Assembly (NCBI GenBank): GCA_016464795.1
Contig: JAEKNN010000046.1
Span: forward strand, 43,699-107,698
Reading direction: 5' to 3'
DNA: 64,000 bases
DNA from: Candidatus Amunia macphersoniae
GTDB taxonomy: Bacteria > Chloroflexota > Dormibacteria > Aeolococcales > Aeolococcaceae
Below, piece after piece: positions 8,395 to 16,999 of this stretch; the stretch's first letter is position 1, and the number at the start of each line of letters is the position of its first letter. The notes beneath the pieces were generated by a model, which was given only the letters and a program-made list of their open reading frames with translations, made no database searches and had not been told where the DNA came from. A program made the position numbers and the translations under genes.

Positions 8395-9810
8395 TCACTC
8401 GACTACACGCTTCTGGAGTGTGGCATCCGCCTCCGGCAGCCAGATGGTCTTGGCGTTGACGAACTCGCGGATCCCGAAGATGGCCAGCTCGCGGCCGTAA
8501 CCGCTCTCCTTGACCCCACCAAAGGGAATGCGTGGGTCGGAGTGCGTCATCCCGTTGATGTAGACACCCCCGCTCTCCATCCGTCGCGCCAGAGAGAGGC
8601 CCCGTTCCTCGTCGCGCGTCCAGATGTTGCCACCAAGGCCGAAGTCCGACTCGTTGGCAGCACTGATGGCCTCATCTGCGGACCGGACGCGCATCACCGC
8701 CGCCAGCGGACCGAAGGTCTCCTCGCGATAGGCCGCCATCGCCGGCGTGCAGCCGGTGATCACCGCCGGGGTCACGAAGTATCCTCTCCCCTCGGGGCGC
8801 TGGGCGCCGCAGCGCAGCGTCGCGCCCAGGGCGAGAGATTCCCGCACCTGCCTCTCGAATGTGTCGCGCAGGTCGGATCGAGCCAGTGGGCCCATGGTGA
8901 CCGCGTCGCGTAGCGGATCACCCACCACCACAGCCCGTGCCCGCTCCACAAGGAGCTCCTCGAACTGGTCCGCGACAGCGTCCACCACGATGAATCGCTT
9001 GGCAGCGATGCAACTCTGGCCGGCGTTCTGGAAACGAGACCTGGCCGCGATCGTGGCGGCCTCCTCCACGTCGGCATCCTCGAGCACGATGAAGGCATCC
9101 GACCCACCGAGCTCGAGAACGGCGGGCTTCAGGCTGCGTCCTGCGGCGGTGGCCACGCTGCGCCCCGCCGCCGTGCTGCCGGTGAGCGTCACCGCAGCGA
9201 TGCGCCGGTCTTCGATGATCGACGCGATCTGCTCGCTGGCAACCAGCAACACCGAGAAGACGCCATCAGGGAAGCCGGCGTCCCTGAAGAGATCGCCGAT
9301 GGCGAGGGCGCAACCGCAGACGTTGCTGGCGTGCTTGAGCACTGCACAGTTGCCAGCGCAGAGGCCAGGGGCGGCGAAGCGGAAGACCTGCCACAGCGGG
9401 AAATTCCAGGGCATGCCGGCGAACACCGTCCCGAGCGGTTCGAAGGCGACAAAACTCCGCGAGCTGTCGCTGGGCGAGGCTTGGTCGGCGAGGAAGCCAG
9501 GCGACTTCTCGGCGAACCACTCGCAGGCGAACGCACACTTCTCCACCTCTGCGCGTGACTCCGCGATGGGCTTGCCCATCTCGGCGGTGATCAGGGCGGC
9601 GAGAGAATCGCGTCGCTCGCGCAATAGGCCACCGACGGTTGCCATCAGGCTGCAGCGAACCTGGACCGGAGTTGAACGCCAGCTCTGATGGCGCGACACA
9701 GCCCTGTCGAGCGCATCGTCCACATCGTTGGCGGTGTGCATCGGGTAGGTGGCGATCTCCTGCTCGGTCGTCGGATTGACGGAGCGCATCGCCTGCAGTT
9801 CCACGGCCAT
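8395..9810 (-). CDS. Succinate-semialdehyde dehydrogenase-type aldehyde dehydrogenase
   Basis: A 471-aa ALDH-superfamily enzyme. The catalytic cysteine is in FQNAGQSCIAAKRF and the general-base glutamate in AVLELGGSDAFI. MPWNFPLWQ and LTGSTAAGRSVA are the NAD(P) site. The short N terminus (SVNPTTEQEIATYP) and the MPWNFP spelling fit the YneI/Sad and GabD1 succinate-semialdehyde dehydrogenase group, which oxidises succinate semialdehyde to succinate. Other small aldehydes are possible. The start at ATG 9810 has GGGAGG about 9 bases upstream. It is 40 kb from the aminotransferase set, so a link to GABA breakdown is only inference. Confidence 0.88.
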   Translation of the reverse strand: MAVELQAMRSVNPTTEQEIATYPMHTANDVDDALDRAVSRHQSWRSTPVQVRCSLMATVGGLLRERRDSLAALITAEMGKPIAESRAEVEKCAFACEWFAEKSPGFLADQASPSDSSRSFVAFEPLGTVFAGMPWNFPLWQVFRFAAPGLCAGNCAVLKHASNVCGCALAIGDLFRDAGFPDGVFSVLLVASEQIASIIEDRRIAAVTLTGSTAAGRSVATAAGRSLKPAVLELGGSDAFIVLEDADVEEAATIAARSRFQNAGQSCIAAKRFIVVDAVADQFEELLVERARAVVVGDPLRDAVTMGPLARSDLRDTFERQVRESLALGATLRCGAQRPEGRGYFVTPAVITGCTPAMAAYREETFGPLAAVMRVRSADEAISAANESDFGLGGNIWTRDEERGLSLARRMESGGVYINGMTHSDPRIPFGGVKESGYGRELAIFGIREFVNAKTIWLPEADATLQKRVVE

Positions 9811-9891
9811 CTGTGTTGTCCTCCCGAGTCGATGGTAGAGAGGCTGGCCGGGGGCACGTCGGCTCTCGCCGATGCCGTAGGGTGATCGGCG

Positions 9892-10845
9892 ATGACCACC
9901 ATGGCTCGATCAACTGTGGCCCGACGGTTGGACGGCCGAGTGGTGGGTGCCTTCGCCATCGTCTATGTGATCTGGGGCAGCACCTACCTGTTCATCCGGC
10001 TGGCTTCGCAGACAATCCCTCCCCTGCTGATGTCGGGCGTCCGATTCCTGATCGCCGGCACCGTGCTGCTGGCGATCACCCGCCGAAGGGCAGGCGCGAA
10101 GGGCGACCCCATCGGTCCCCGCCAATGGCGCGCCGCCGCCATCACCGGTGCGCTCCTCCTCGTCGGCGGCAACGGCGGGGTCAGCTATGGCGAACTGTTC
10201 GTGCCGTCCGGGGTGGTAGCGCTGCTCGTCGCCACCGTCCCACTGTTCATCGCCCTGATCGGCGCCCTCTTTCTCGGGCAGCGGCTGCGCCCGGTGGCAA
10301 TGGTTGGAATCGCCATCGGTCTGCTCGGCACCGGCATCCTGGTGCGTCCAGGCGGCTCTGGGGACCCCGGGCACATGCTCCTGGTGCTCGCCTCGCCGCT
10401 GAGCTGGGCGCTTGGCTCGCTGTATGCAACCCGGGGCGCATTGCCCCGCCGACTGTTCGTCGCCAGCGGCATGGAGATGCTGATCGGCGGAGCACTGCTG
10501 GTGGTCGCCGGCCTGGTCACCGGCGAGCTGGCCAGCCTGCACCTCGACAGGATCAGCCTGTTGTCGATCCTGTCGCTCCTCTACCTGATCGTGTTCGGGT
10601 CGCTGATCGCGTTCAGCGCCTACGTGTGGCTGCTGTCCCGGGTTGCCACCACAGCGGTGGCCACCTATGCCTATGTCAACCCTCTGGTGGCAGTGGTGCT
10701 GGGGTGGGCCTTCGTCGGCGAGCAGATCACCGGACAGACCGTTCTCGCCGGCGCCTTCATCATGGTCGCCGTGGCTCTGATCCTCGCCAGGCCGGCCGCC
10801 TCAACGCGGGGCCGCCCCCATCTCCCCGCTGGCGACGCCGGGTGA
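9892..10845 (+). CDS. EamA/DMT-family transporter
   Basis: A 317-aa integral membrane protein with about ten hydrophobic helices and two EamA repeats (the first opens with VVGAFAIVYVIWGSTYLFIRL; the second is near residues 160-300). The WGSTYL segment is typical of the YedA/RhaT-like drug/metabolite exporter group. These proteins usually export amino acids or metabolites by proton antiport. The specific substrate is not deducible. The stop overlaps the DedA start (GTGA), so the two are translationally coupled. An ATG at 9901 is an alternative start. Confidence 0.9.
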   Translation: MTTMARSTVARRLDGRVVGAFAIVYVIWGSTYLFIRLASQTIPPLLMSGVRFLIAGTVLLAITRRRAGAKGDPIGPRQWRAAAITGALLLVGGNGGVSYGELFVPSGVVALLVATVPLFIALIGALFLGQRLRPVAMVGIAIGLLGTGILVRPGGSGDPGHMLLVLASPLSWALGSLYATRGALPRRLFVASGMEMLIGGALLVVAGLVTGELASLHLDRISLLSILSLLYLIVFGSLIAFSAYVWLLSRVATTAVATYAYVNPLVAVVLGWAFVGEQITGQTVLAGAFIMVAVALILARPAASTRGRPHLPAGDAG

Positions 10846-11588
10846 TCGGCGGCTCGCGCGCCGGCGAGGATGTGACGCCCGACGCCGCGGCGGAGGAGCT
10901 TCCTGGCGACATCGATCAGCTGGCTGTCGCCGGCCTGCTCGCCGATGCCGGGCTCAAGGACCTCCTGTGCCTGGGCCCGATCCTTGCCAAGTCGGTGTAC
11001 TCCTATGCGGGCATCCCGCTGGGCGTGGCGCTGCAGTTCACGCGCCCGTTGCTCGCGGAACTGCTCCGCGGCAGCACCATCTCCTTGATCATCGCAGGAT
11101 CATTTGCGGGTGGCGGCCGGCTCCCGCTATGGGCGGTGTTGCTGGCGCCCATCCCCTACACGATGCTCACCGACCCGTGCTACTACTGGGCAGGCCGACG
11201 CTACGGCCGACCGCTGGTGGGCTACCTGGAGAAGCACGATCGACGCTGGCATCGCCGCGCACGCCGGGCCGAGAGCTTCTTCGCTCGATGGGGGCTGTGG
11301 GCGATCCTGTTCGCGTACTACGTCCCGGTGCCCAACGACTTGCTGTATTTCGGCGCCGGCGACGCCCGCATCCCGTTCTGGCGCTTCCTCGCCGTCGACT
11401 TCGTCGGGACCCTGCTGTACATCGGCCTCTGGGTGACGCTGGGTTTCGTGATCGGCAAGCCCGCCGAGAACGTGGCTGACGCAGTGGGTCAGTACAGCGG
11501 ACGCATCACCATCGCCGTGGTGGTGGTCATCGTTCTGTTCAGCGTGTTGTCAGCCTGGAGAAACACTCGACGCGAGAACAGTCGCTGA
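10842..11588 (+). CDS. DedA-family membrane protein
   Basis: A 248-aa DedA/VTT-domain (SNARE-associated Golgi) protein. It has about five hydrophobic segments and the typical core AILFAYYVPVPNDLLYFGAG and FWRFLAVDFVGTLLYIGLW. DedA proteins are membrane scramblases or transporters of phospholipid or undecaprenyl phosphate. Many carry an F-x3-G-R-x3-P motif; here the equivalent reads FAYYVPVPND, so the arginine is absent. The GTG start at 10842 overlaps the stop of the EamA gene. Its last 100 bases overlap, convergently, the 3' end of the HD-GYP gene. Confidence 0.85.
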   Translation: MIGGSRAGEDVTPDAAAEELPGDIDQLAVAGLLADAGLKDLLCLGPILAKSVYSYAGIPLGVALQFTRPLLAELLRGSTISLIIAGSFAGGGRLPLWAVLLAPIPYTMLTDPCYYWAGRRYGRPLVGYLEKHDRRWHRRARRAESFFARWGLWAILFAYYVPVPNDLLYFGAGDARIPFWRFLAVDFVGTLLYIGLWVTLGFVIGKPAENVADAVGQYSGRITIAVVVVIVLFSVLSAWRNTRRENSR

Positions 11589-13303
11589 GCGCTGAACACC
11601 GCTGAGTTGCCCTGGCCGCTGTTTCGACAGTATGTCTGGCACTGGGGGTTGTTGCCGTCGCAGTACGCAACACATCGCTTGTTGTCGCCGCCGCCCACGC
11701 AGTGTGTTGTGCACACCTTGTTGCTGTAGCCCGTGCAGTAGGTGACACAGGTCTTGTTGGCGCCGGAGCAGTAGCTGGTGCAGCCGGGCGAGGTGTTGGT
11801 GCACCCCGGGCAGCTCCACGGATCCCCACCCGTGGGGGCTGGGGTGGGCGTGGGAGCTGCTGTCGGAGGCGGCGAGGATGGCGGGGTCGGGCGCGGGTTG
11901 GGGGGCAAGGTCTGCTGCGGCGAGGGCGGGGTGGTCGGCGGGGTGGTCGTGGTCGCCGAGCTGGGTGCAGGGGTGGGAGAGGTCGTCGCCGTGGAGGCTG
12001 CGGTCGGGGCGGCGGTTGGCGAGGCAGTAGTGGCAGTGGTAGCGGCAGTGGGAGTGGGCGTCGGGCTGGTGCTGCTGTGCGGGCCGAACGTCGCCCTCGG
12101 CGCCAGCCCTGGGCCTGTCGAGGGTGCGGACGCGACTGCTTGAGGGCTGAGCGGGTCAGCGTGCACCGATGACGGGCCAGGGGCCACCACCCCGCTGAAG
12201 GCGAGGATGGTGGTTGCCGCGGCCGAAGCAAGACCCATGCCTGCGCCGGAGCCGGCGGCGCCGCCGAACCCACCAAAGCTGAACACGCGGCCCAAGGTGG
12301 GGATCTGGCCAATCCATGCGCCGAAGCCGATGGTGCGCCACAGGCGTCCGACGGAGACGTTGAGGAAGGCGCGGACGATCACCGGGTCCAGCTGCGTGCC
12401 GGCGACACGCACCAGCTCCTTGCGCGCCGCGGAGACGCTCATCGGACGCTTGTACGCCCGCGGCGCGGTCATCACCTCGTAGCTGTCGGCAACGGCAACG
12501 ATGCGCGCGGCCAGGGAGATGTTGTGACCCTTGAGCTGATGCGGATATCCGGTGCCGTCGAAGCGCTCATGGTGCTGCACCACGGCCATTCCCCACTCGC
12601 CGAGCCAGGGCAACAGCGGCGCCACCAGCCGCGCTCCCTCCTCGGGGTGGCGATGCAGCACCGCCCACTCCTCCTCACTGGGCTTTCCGGGCTTGTTGAG
12701 GATGGTTGGGGGCACCTCGAGCTTGCCGATGTCGTGCAGGAGCGCCCCCCAACGGAGCCGGTTGCGGCCGCTCTCGGCGATCTTCAACTCGTCGGCGAGC
12801 AGGTCGGTGAACACGCGCACGCGCTCGGAGTGCCCGCGGGACGCCTTGTCGTGAACGCTCAACGCCAGAACCAGCTCGATGACCGCCTGCATGCCGCGGG
12901 CCTCGTCCTGATGACCCGCCTCGTGGGCGCGTTCGAGGCTTGCCTGCAGGTCGCGGGGTTTTCCGGTGCGCCGCGCCACCGCAAAACGCGCCGGCGCCTT
13001 GTCGGGAAAGATCAGCGACAGGTTGAGCAGGGCGGCCAGCGGCAAGAGGCGCCGGGCAGCGCGCTCGAAGGCAACCAGGGTGAGCAGCGAGCCAGTGGTG
13101 ATCACCCCAATCCAGAGAGCGGTGGTCGCCACGCTGTCGGCACGGGGGAGCAGGCGTCCGAGCAGGGTGGCCACGCCCACGGAGGCGGCGATCGGCACCA
13201 CGAACACCCCGATGCGCAGCGCATTGCTGAGGACCGGGTGGCGATGCCACTGACGCTCCGGCGCCACATCGGCGCCCCTGCTGCGGTTGTTTTCAGACGC
13301 CAC
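11489..13303 (-). CDS. Membrane HD-GYP protein with Pro/Thr stalk and Cys-rich C-terminal repeats
   Basis: About 604 aa. Two N-terminal membrane helices (about 28-50 and 58-80) precede an HD-GYP domain. HDIGKL lies at 190-195 and HHERFDGTGYP at 244-254, with the basic core of cyclic-di-GMP phosphodiesterases intact. A Gly/Ala-rich hydrophobic stretch at 345-375 follows. Then comes a Pro/Thr/Ser low-complexity stalk to about 495 and a block of five CxxxC units at 498-559. The last ~45 residues overlap dedA convergently and may be read-through past a lost stop. The start is taken at GTG 13303 because AAAAAGGAAG lies just upstream. An ATG at 13369 is in frame but lacks this. Confidence 0.85.
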   Translation of the reverse strand: MASENNRSRGADVAPERQWHRHPVLSNALRIGVFVVPIAASVGVATLLGRLLPRADSVATTALWIGVITTGSLLTLVAFERAARRLLPLAALLNLSLIFPDKAPARFAVARRTGKPRDLQASLERAHEAGHQDEARGMQAVIELVLALSVHDKASRGHSERVRVFTDLLADELKIAESGRNRLRWGALLHDIGKLEVPPTILNKPGKPSEEEWAVLHRHPEEGARLVAPLLPWLGEWGMAVVQHHERFDGTGYPHQLKGHNISLAARIVAVADSYEVMTAPRAYKRPMSVSAARKELVRVAGTQLDPVIVRAFLNVSVGRLWRTIGFGAWIGQIPTLGRVFSFGGFGGAAGSGAGMGLASAAATTILAFSGVVAPGPSSVHADPLSPQAVASAPSTGPGLAPRATFGPHSSTSPTPTPTAATTATTASPTAAPTAASTATTSPTPAPSSATTTTPPTTPPSPQQTLPPNPRPTPPSSPPPTAAPTPTPAPTGGDPWSCPGCTNTSPGCTSYCSGANKTCVTYCTGYSNKVCTTHCVGGGDNKRCVAYCDGNNPQCQTYCRNSGQGNSAVFSAQRLFSRRVFLQADNTLNRTMTTTTAMVMRPLY

Positions 13304-13428
13304 GTGTCGCTTCCTTTTTCGGTGTGGGCGTCGGGAATTGCCCTCGCTCCTACGGTGCCAGCGCCGCATCACCCCCCCTCTGATAGCAAGGTCACGATCC
13401 TGTGCCGGAGCGGTGCTTCCCTGGCCCC

Positions 13429-14667
13429 TCAGGTGACGGCAGCGCGCTCCGCGAATCTGCTGTCGCGATGCGCGCCCGAGTGCATGACCGCGCGCAGCCT
13501 GTCGACGGCATCCCACACGTCGACGTAGCGCAGGTAGAGAGGGGCGAAGCCGAAGCGGCAGATGTCCAGCGCCCGGAAGTCGCCGATCACACCGCGGTCG
13601 ACCAGCGCACGCACGATGCCATACCCCTGGAGGTGACGAAGGGACACCTGGGAGCCACGCCGGGTAGGGTCGCGCGGTGACGCCAGGCTGAAGCCCGCGT
13701 CCGCACAGCGGTCCTCCACCAGCGCGATGAAGAGGTCGGTCAGAGCGATCGACTTCCGACGCGCTGCGGTCATGCTCACCTCGTTCCACAGGTCGACGCC
13801 GGCCTCCAGCGCGGCCAGTTGGAGGATTGGTGGCGTCCCGCTGAGCATCGACGCCATCCCCGCCGCCGGTCGGTAGCCCCGCTCGAAGGCGAACGGCTCC
13901 GCGTGGCCGAGCCAGCCGGGCAAGGGATTGCGCATCTCGGTGTGCAGCGCCGATCGCACGTACATGAACGCCGGCGCGCCCGGTCCACCGTTGAGATACT
14001 TGTAGCCGCATCCCGTGGCCATGTCGGCTCCGTCGGGGGTGACGCTGAGTGGAACGGCGCCGGCGCTGTGGGACAGGTCCCAGACCGCCAGTGCACCGAC
14101 ATCATGGGCCGCAGCGCTCAGCTCAGCCAGGTCGTGCATGAACCCGGTGCGATAGTCGACATGGGTCAGCAGTTGCACCGCCACGTCGCCGTCGAGGGCG
14201 TCGCGCAACGCCTGGCGGGGTACCACCCGGATGGAGGCGCCGCACTGACGCGCCGCCGCGGCCGCGATGTACAGGTCGGTGTGGAAGTTCTCCTCCTCGG
14301 TGAGCAGCACCGAACGTCCCGGTTGCATGGTGAGCGCCGCCGACACCAGCTTGAACAGGCACACGGATGTGCTCTCGGCGACCACAACCTCGTTCTCTTC
14401 GGCGCCGATCAGCCGAGCGATCTTGGCACCCACACGCAGTGGCGCCTCCATCCAGCCCGCATCGGTCCAGCTGCTGATCAGCCCCTGTCCCCACTCTGCC
14501 TCCACGGCGGCGACAACCCGCGCGGCGGTCTGCACCGGGAGCGCGCCGAGCGAGTTGCCGTCGAGGTAGATCACACCTTCGGGGATGACGAATCGATCTC
14601 TCACCCGGGCCAGCGGGTCGGTTGCGTCGCGTGCCGCGCAGTCCGCGCGCCCGATGCTCCCACTCAC
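13429..14667 (-). CDS. kynU: Kynureninase
   Basis: A 412-aa fold-type I PLP enzyme that cleaves kynurenine to anthranilate and alanine. Signature parts are IYLDGNSLGALP at the N terminus, WDLSHSAGAVPL (the Asp pairing with the PLP ring nitrogen), the Schiff-base lysine in GCGYKYLNGGPGAPAF, and PLPGWLGHAEPFAF. Length and motif order are normal for KynU. The GTG start overlaps the stop of kynA (GTGA), so the two genes are coupled. The C-terminal FGFAPLYLRYVDVWDAVDRL is also typical. Kynurenine formamidase, the step between the two enzymes, is not adjacent. Confidence 0.95.
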   Translation of the reverse strand: MSGSIGRADCAARDATDPLARVRDRFVIPEGVIYLDGNSLGALPVQTAARVVAAVEAEWGQGLISSWTDAGWMEAPLRVGAKIARLIGAEENEVVVAESTSVCLFKLVSAALTMQPGRSVLLTEEENFHTDLYIAAAAARQCGASIRVVPRQALRDALDGDVAVQLLTHVDYRTGFMHDLAELSAAAHDVGALAVWDLSHSAGAVPLSVTPDGADMATGCGYKYLNGGPGAPAFMYVRSALHTEMRNPLPGWLGHAEPFAFERGYRPAAGMASMLSGTPPILQLAALEAGVDLWNEVSMTAARRKSIALTDLFIALVEDRCADAGFSLASPRDPTRRGSQVSLRHLQGYGIVRALVDRGVIGDFRALDICRFGFAPLYLRYVDVWDAVDRLRAVMHSGAHRDSRFAERAAVT

Positions 14668-15443
14668 AGCCGGTTGCGCACCTCCCAGAGCTCGGGGAAG
14701 AACCGGACGTTGATGGTGCTCTGCAGATAGGCCACCCCGAGGCTCCCGCCGGTGCCACTGCGGCTGCCGATCTCGCGCGCGGCCATCAGCGCGTGGTGAT
14801 GGCGCCAGCGCGCGATGGTCTCGTCGTGATCCACGAAGAGCTCGCAGAGCTGGTGCAAGACGCTTCGAGCGGGCTCGTCATGGTCTCGGTACAGTGACCC
14901 AAGAGCCACCAGGCGACGCTCCCGATCGGCCGGGTCGTCGCCGGACGGAAAGTCGACGCCGGAGTAGCGCATGGCGGTGGCCAGCGCCGAATACAACGAG
15001 CGCTCTTGCAGGCGAGCGGAGAGCTGGGCCCGCTGCAGGTCGGTGCGGCCCTGGTCGCGCAGATGACGACCGTCCCCGCCGCCCGACAGGGCCTCGATCT
15101 CGCGGAACTGGGTGGACTGAAAGCCCGACGCCGGCGCCAACGGGTCACGAAAGCGCATGAAGCCGTCGGGGCTCATGGTCTCGAGCACGCGCAGCTGCTG
15201 GATCAGCAGCTCCTCGACCGCAACGCCACGACGCATCGGCGCCATGGCGGCGTCGGGACGGCCCGCCTCGAGCGCGGCGGCGGCGGCGTCCAACTCGCTG
15301 AGGATGAGCTTGAACCAGAGCTCGTACACCTGGTGCACAACGATGAAGAGCATCTCGTCATGGGCGCCCTCGCTCAAAGGCCTCTGCAGGTCGAGGAGCG
15401 CGTCGATGCGCAGGTAGGTCGCGTAATCTGTCTTGCCGCTCAT
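14664..15443 (-). CDS. kynA: Tryptophan 2,3-dioxygenase
   Basis: About 259 aa, the normal bacterial length. This heme enzyme opens the indole ring of tryptophan to give N-formylkynurenine. YATYLRIDALLDLQ and VVHQVYELWFKLILSEL supply the substrate pocket. RWRHHHALMAAREIGSRSGTGG carries the proximal heme histidine and the GTGGS turn; VAYLQSTINVRFFPELW ends the protein. The ATG at 15443 matches the conserved N terminus. A GTG at 15461 would add six residues. It is the first gene of a two-gene operon with kynU and lies next to the topoisomerase remnant. Confidence 0.95.
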   Translation of the reverse strand: MSGKTDYATYLRIDALLDLQRPLSEGAHDEMLFIVVHQVYELWFKLILSELDAAAAALEAGRPDAAMAPMRRGVAVEELLIQQLRVLETMSPDGFMRFRDPLAPASGFQSTQFREIEALSGGGDGRHLRDQGRTDLQRAQLSARLQERSLYSALATAMRYSGVDFPSGDDPADRERRLVALGSLYRDHDEPARSVLHQLCELFVDHDETIARWRHHHALMAAREIGSRSGTGGSLGVAYLQSTINVRFFPELWEVRNRL

Positions 15444-15495
15444 CGCCTCCACTCTAGCCACCGACGCAGATCTGTTCGCGGCCGGACTCCGTCGG

Positions 15496-15684
15496 TCAGG
15501 CTGCCTCGGCGATCCGGCGGCGAAGGAACGCGAGCACCGCGGCTTCCCGTGGTGTCAGCGTGTCGATCGAGTCCTTGAGTCCTTGGCTGTGAAATCGTCG
15601 TCGGCTGCTTCGCGAATGTAGGCGTTGACGTCATCGGACTCAACGCCATGAGCCTCGCCGTGGTCATCGACCCACTGGACTGAG
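15496..15684 (-). pseudogene. DNA topoisomerase IB C-terminal remnant
   Basis: On the minus strand one frame reads VQWVDDHGEAHGVESDDVNA followed by YIREAADDDFTAKD. This is the characteristic bacterial topoisomerase IB segment ahead of FTAKDFRTW. Immediately after, that frame ends at a stop. A neighbouring frame gives SIDTLTPREAAVLAFLRRRI and ends AEAA-stop, which resembles the enzyme's extreme C terminus. The roughly 80-100 residues that normally separate these parts, including the catalytic tyrosine region, are missing. The N-terminal two thirds are absent too. It is squeezed between kynA and ligC. Assignment is from memory of the family. Confidence 0.65.
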
Positions 15685-15689
15685 GCGGG

Positions 15690-16730
15690 CTACCCGCCGG
15701 CGTCTGGAAGGTCGACGATGTCGCCGAGCCTGAAGGCTTCGGCCGGCGTCAGCTGGTCGTAGGTGCAGCTGGCGGGGTCGCGATCCTGGCGCCAGCGCAG
15801 GAAGCGGGCGGCATGCCGGAATCGCCGTCCCTGGAGGTGATCGAACGACACCTCGCAGACCAGGGTCGGTCTCAATGCGGTCCAGTCGGCGTCCTTGTCG
15901 CGTGACCAGCGGCTCGGCGCGCCCGGCGTTCGCCCCTGCCCGAAGCTCTCCCCGCCCTGGAGAGGGGCCAGGGCCGCCACCAGCTCGCGACGCTCAGCCG
16001 CGGAGAACGAGGAGGTGTGGCCGACGTGGTGAAGGACACCGTCTTCGTCGTACAGGCCGAGCAGCAGCGAGCCCACGCCGCGGCCGGTCACCTCCATGCG
16101 GTAGCCGCCCACCACGCAGTCGACGGAGCGCAGGTGCTTCACCTTGGTCCAGCCGCGTTCGCCGCTGCGGTAGGTGCTGTGCTCCGGTTTGGCGATGACC
16201 CCGTCGAGGCCGGCTCCCTCGTATCGGGTGAACCAGTGGGTGGCCTCGTCGAGGTCGGTGGTTTGCGGGGTCAGCGCCACCCGTGGGTTGGCCTCCGCCG
16301 CCTCGATCAGACGCACGCGACGAGAGGCCAATGTCTGAGCCCGAAGATCCTCGCTGCCCTCGGCGAGCAGATCGAAGAGGATCACGGTTGCCGGAGTCTC
16401 TCCGGCGAGGCGGGCGATACGGGAGGCTGCCGGGTGCAGGCGCATCTGCAGTGCGTCGAAGTCGAGCCCGCGTGGGGTGGCGATGATGATCTCGCCGTCG
16501 GCGACCGCCTGAGCCGGAAGGGCGGCGCGCAACGGCTCGAGGATCTCGGGGAAGAAGCGCTGCAGGGGTTGCCCCTTGCGGCTGCCCAGCACAACGTCCT
16601 CCCCGTCGCGGAAGACGATGGTGCGAAAGCCGTCCCACTTCGGTTCGTAGCGCCAGCCGGGCCCCTCTGGGATCTGCTCGGCGGATCGCGCGAGCATCGG
16701 TTCCAGCGGCGGCGCAATCGGCAGGGTCAC
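15690..16730 (-). CDS. ligC: ATP-dependent DNA ligase, LigC type
   Basis: A 346-aa ligase. The adenylation lysine is in motif I, YEPKWDGFRTIVF; motif III is VADGEIIIATPRGLDFDALQ; motif IV is GLDGVIAKPEHSTYRSGERG; motif V is WTKVKHLRSVDCVVGGYRM, followed by the OB domain with VCEVSFDHLQGRRFRHAARFLRWR. The opening PIAPPLEPMLARS matches the mycobacterial LigC family, an accessory ligase used in non-homologous end joining and base-excision repair. No ku gene lies in this window. The start is ATG 16730. The stop is next to the topoisomerase remnant. Confidence 0.92.
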   Translation of the reverse strand: MTLPIAPPLEPMLARSAEQIPEGPGWRYEPKWDGFRTIVFRDGEDVVLGSRKGQPLQRFFPEILEPLRAALPAQAVADGEIIIATPRGLDFDALQMRLHPAASRIARLAGETPATVILFDLLAEGSEDLRAQTLASRRVRLIEAAEANPRVALTPQTTDLDEATHWFTRYEGAGLDGVIAKPEHSTYRSGERGWTKVKHLRSVDCVVGGYRMEVTGRGVGSLLLGLYDEDGVLHHVGHTSSFSAAERRELVAALAPLQGGESFGQGRTPGAPSRWSRDKDADWTALRPTLVCEVSFDHLQGRRFRHAARFLRWRQDRDPASCTYDQLTPAEAFRLGDIVDLPDAGG

Positions 16731-16772
16731 CGCGGGGCGCTCATGTCCGCGGAAGTCTAGGGGAGCAGGTGG

Positions 16773-16847
<75 letters not shown>

Positions 16848-16999
16848 GCGGCTCCAAGGGTGGAGCGGGCTCCGAGTGTACACCCCGCCGTCGCCACCAT
16901 CCGAACGCCCGCCTGGCATCGCGGGCGTGATCCGCTGCGGCTGTCCGGCTCGGCGAGCCATGATGGTGGGTCCAAACAGGTAGCGGCCGGGAGGTGAAG

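Noticed and set aside
11820..12130. Low-complexity plus-strand frames rich in Gly and Arg opposite the Pro/Thr stalk.
   Set aside because: They mirror the Pro/Thr codons of the HD-GYP stalk on the other strand and show no independent protein pattern.
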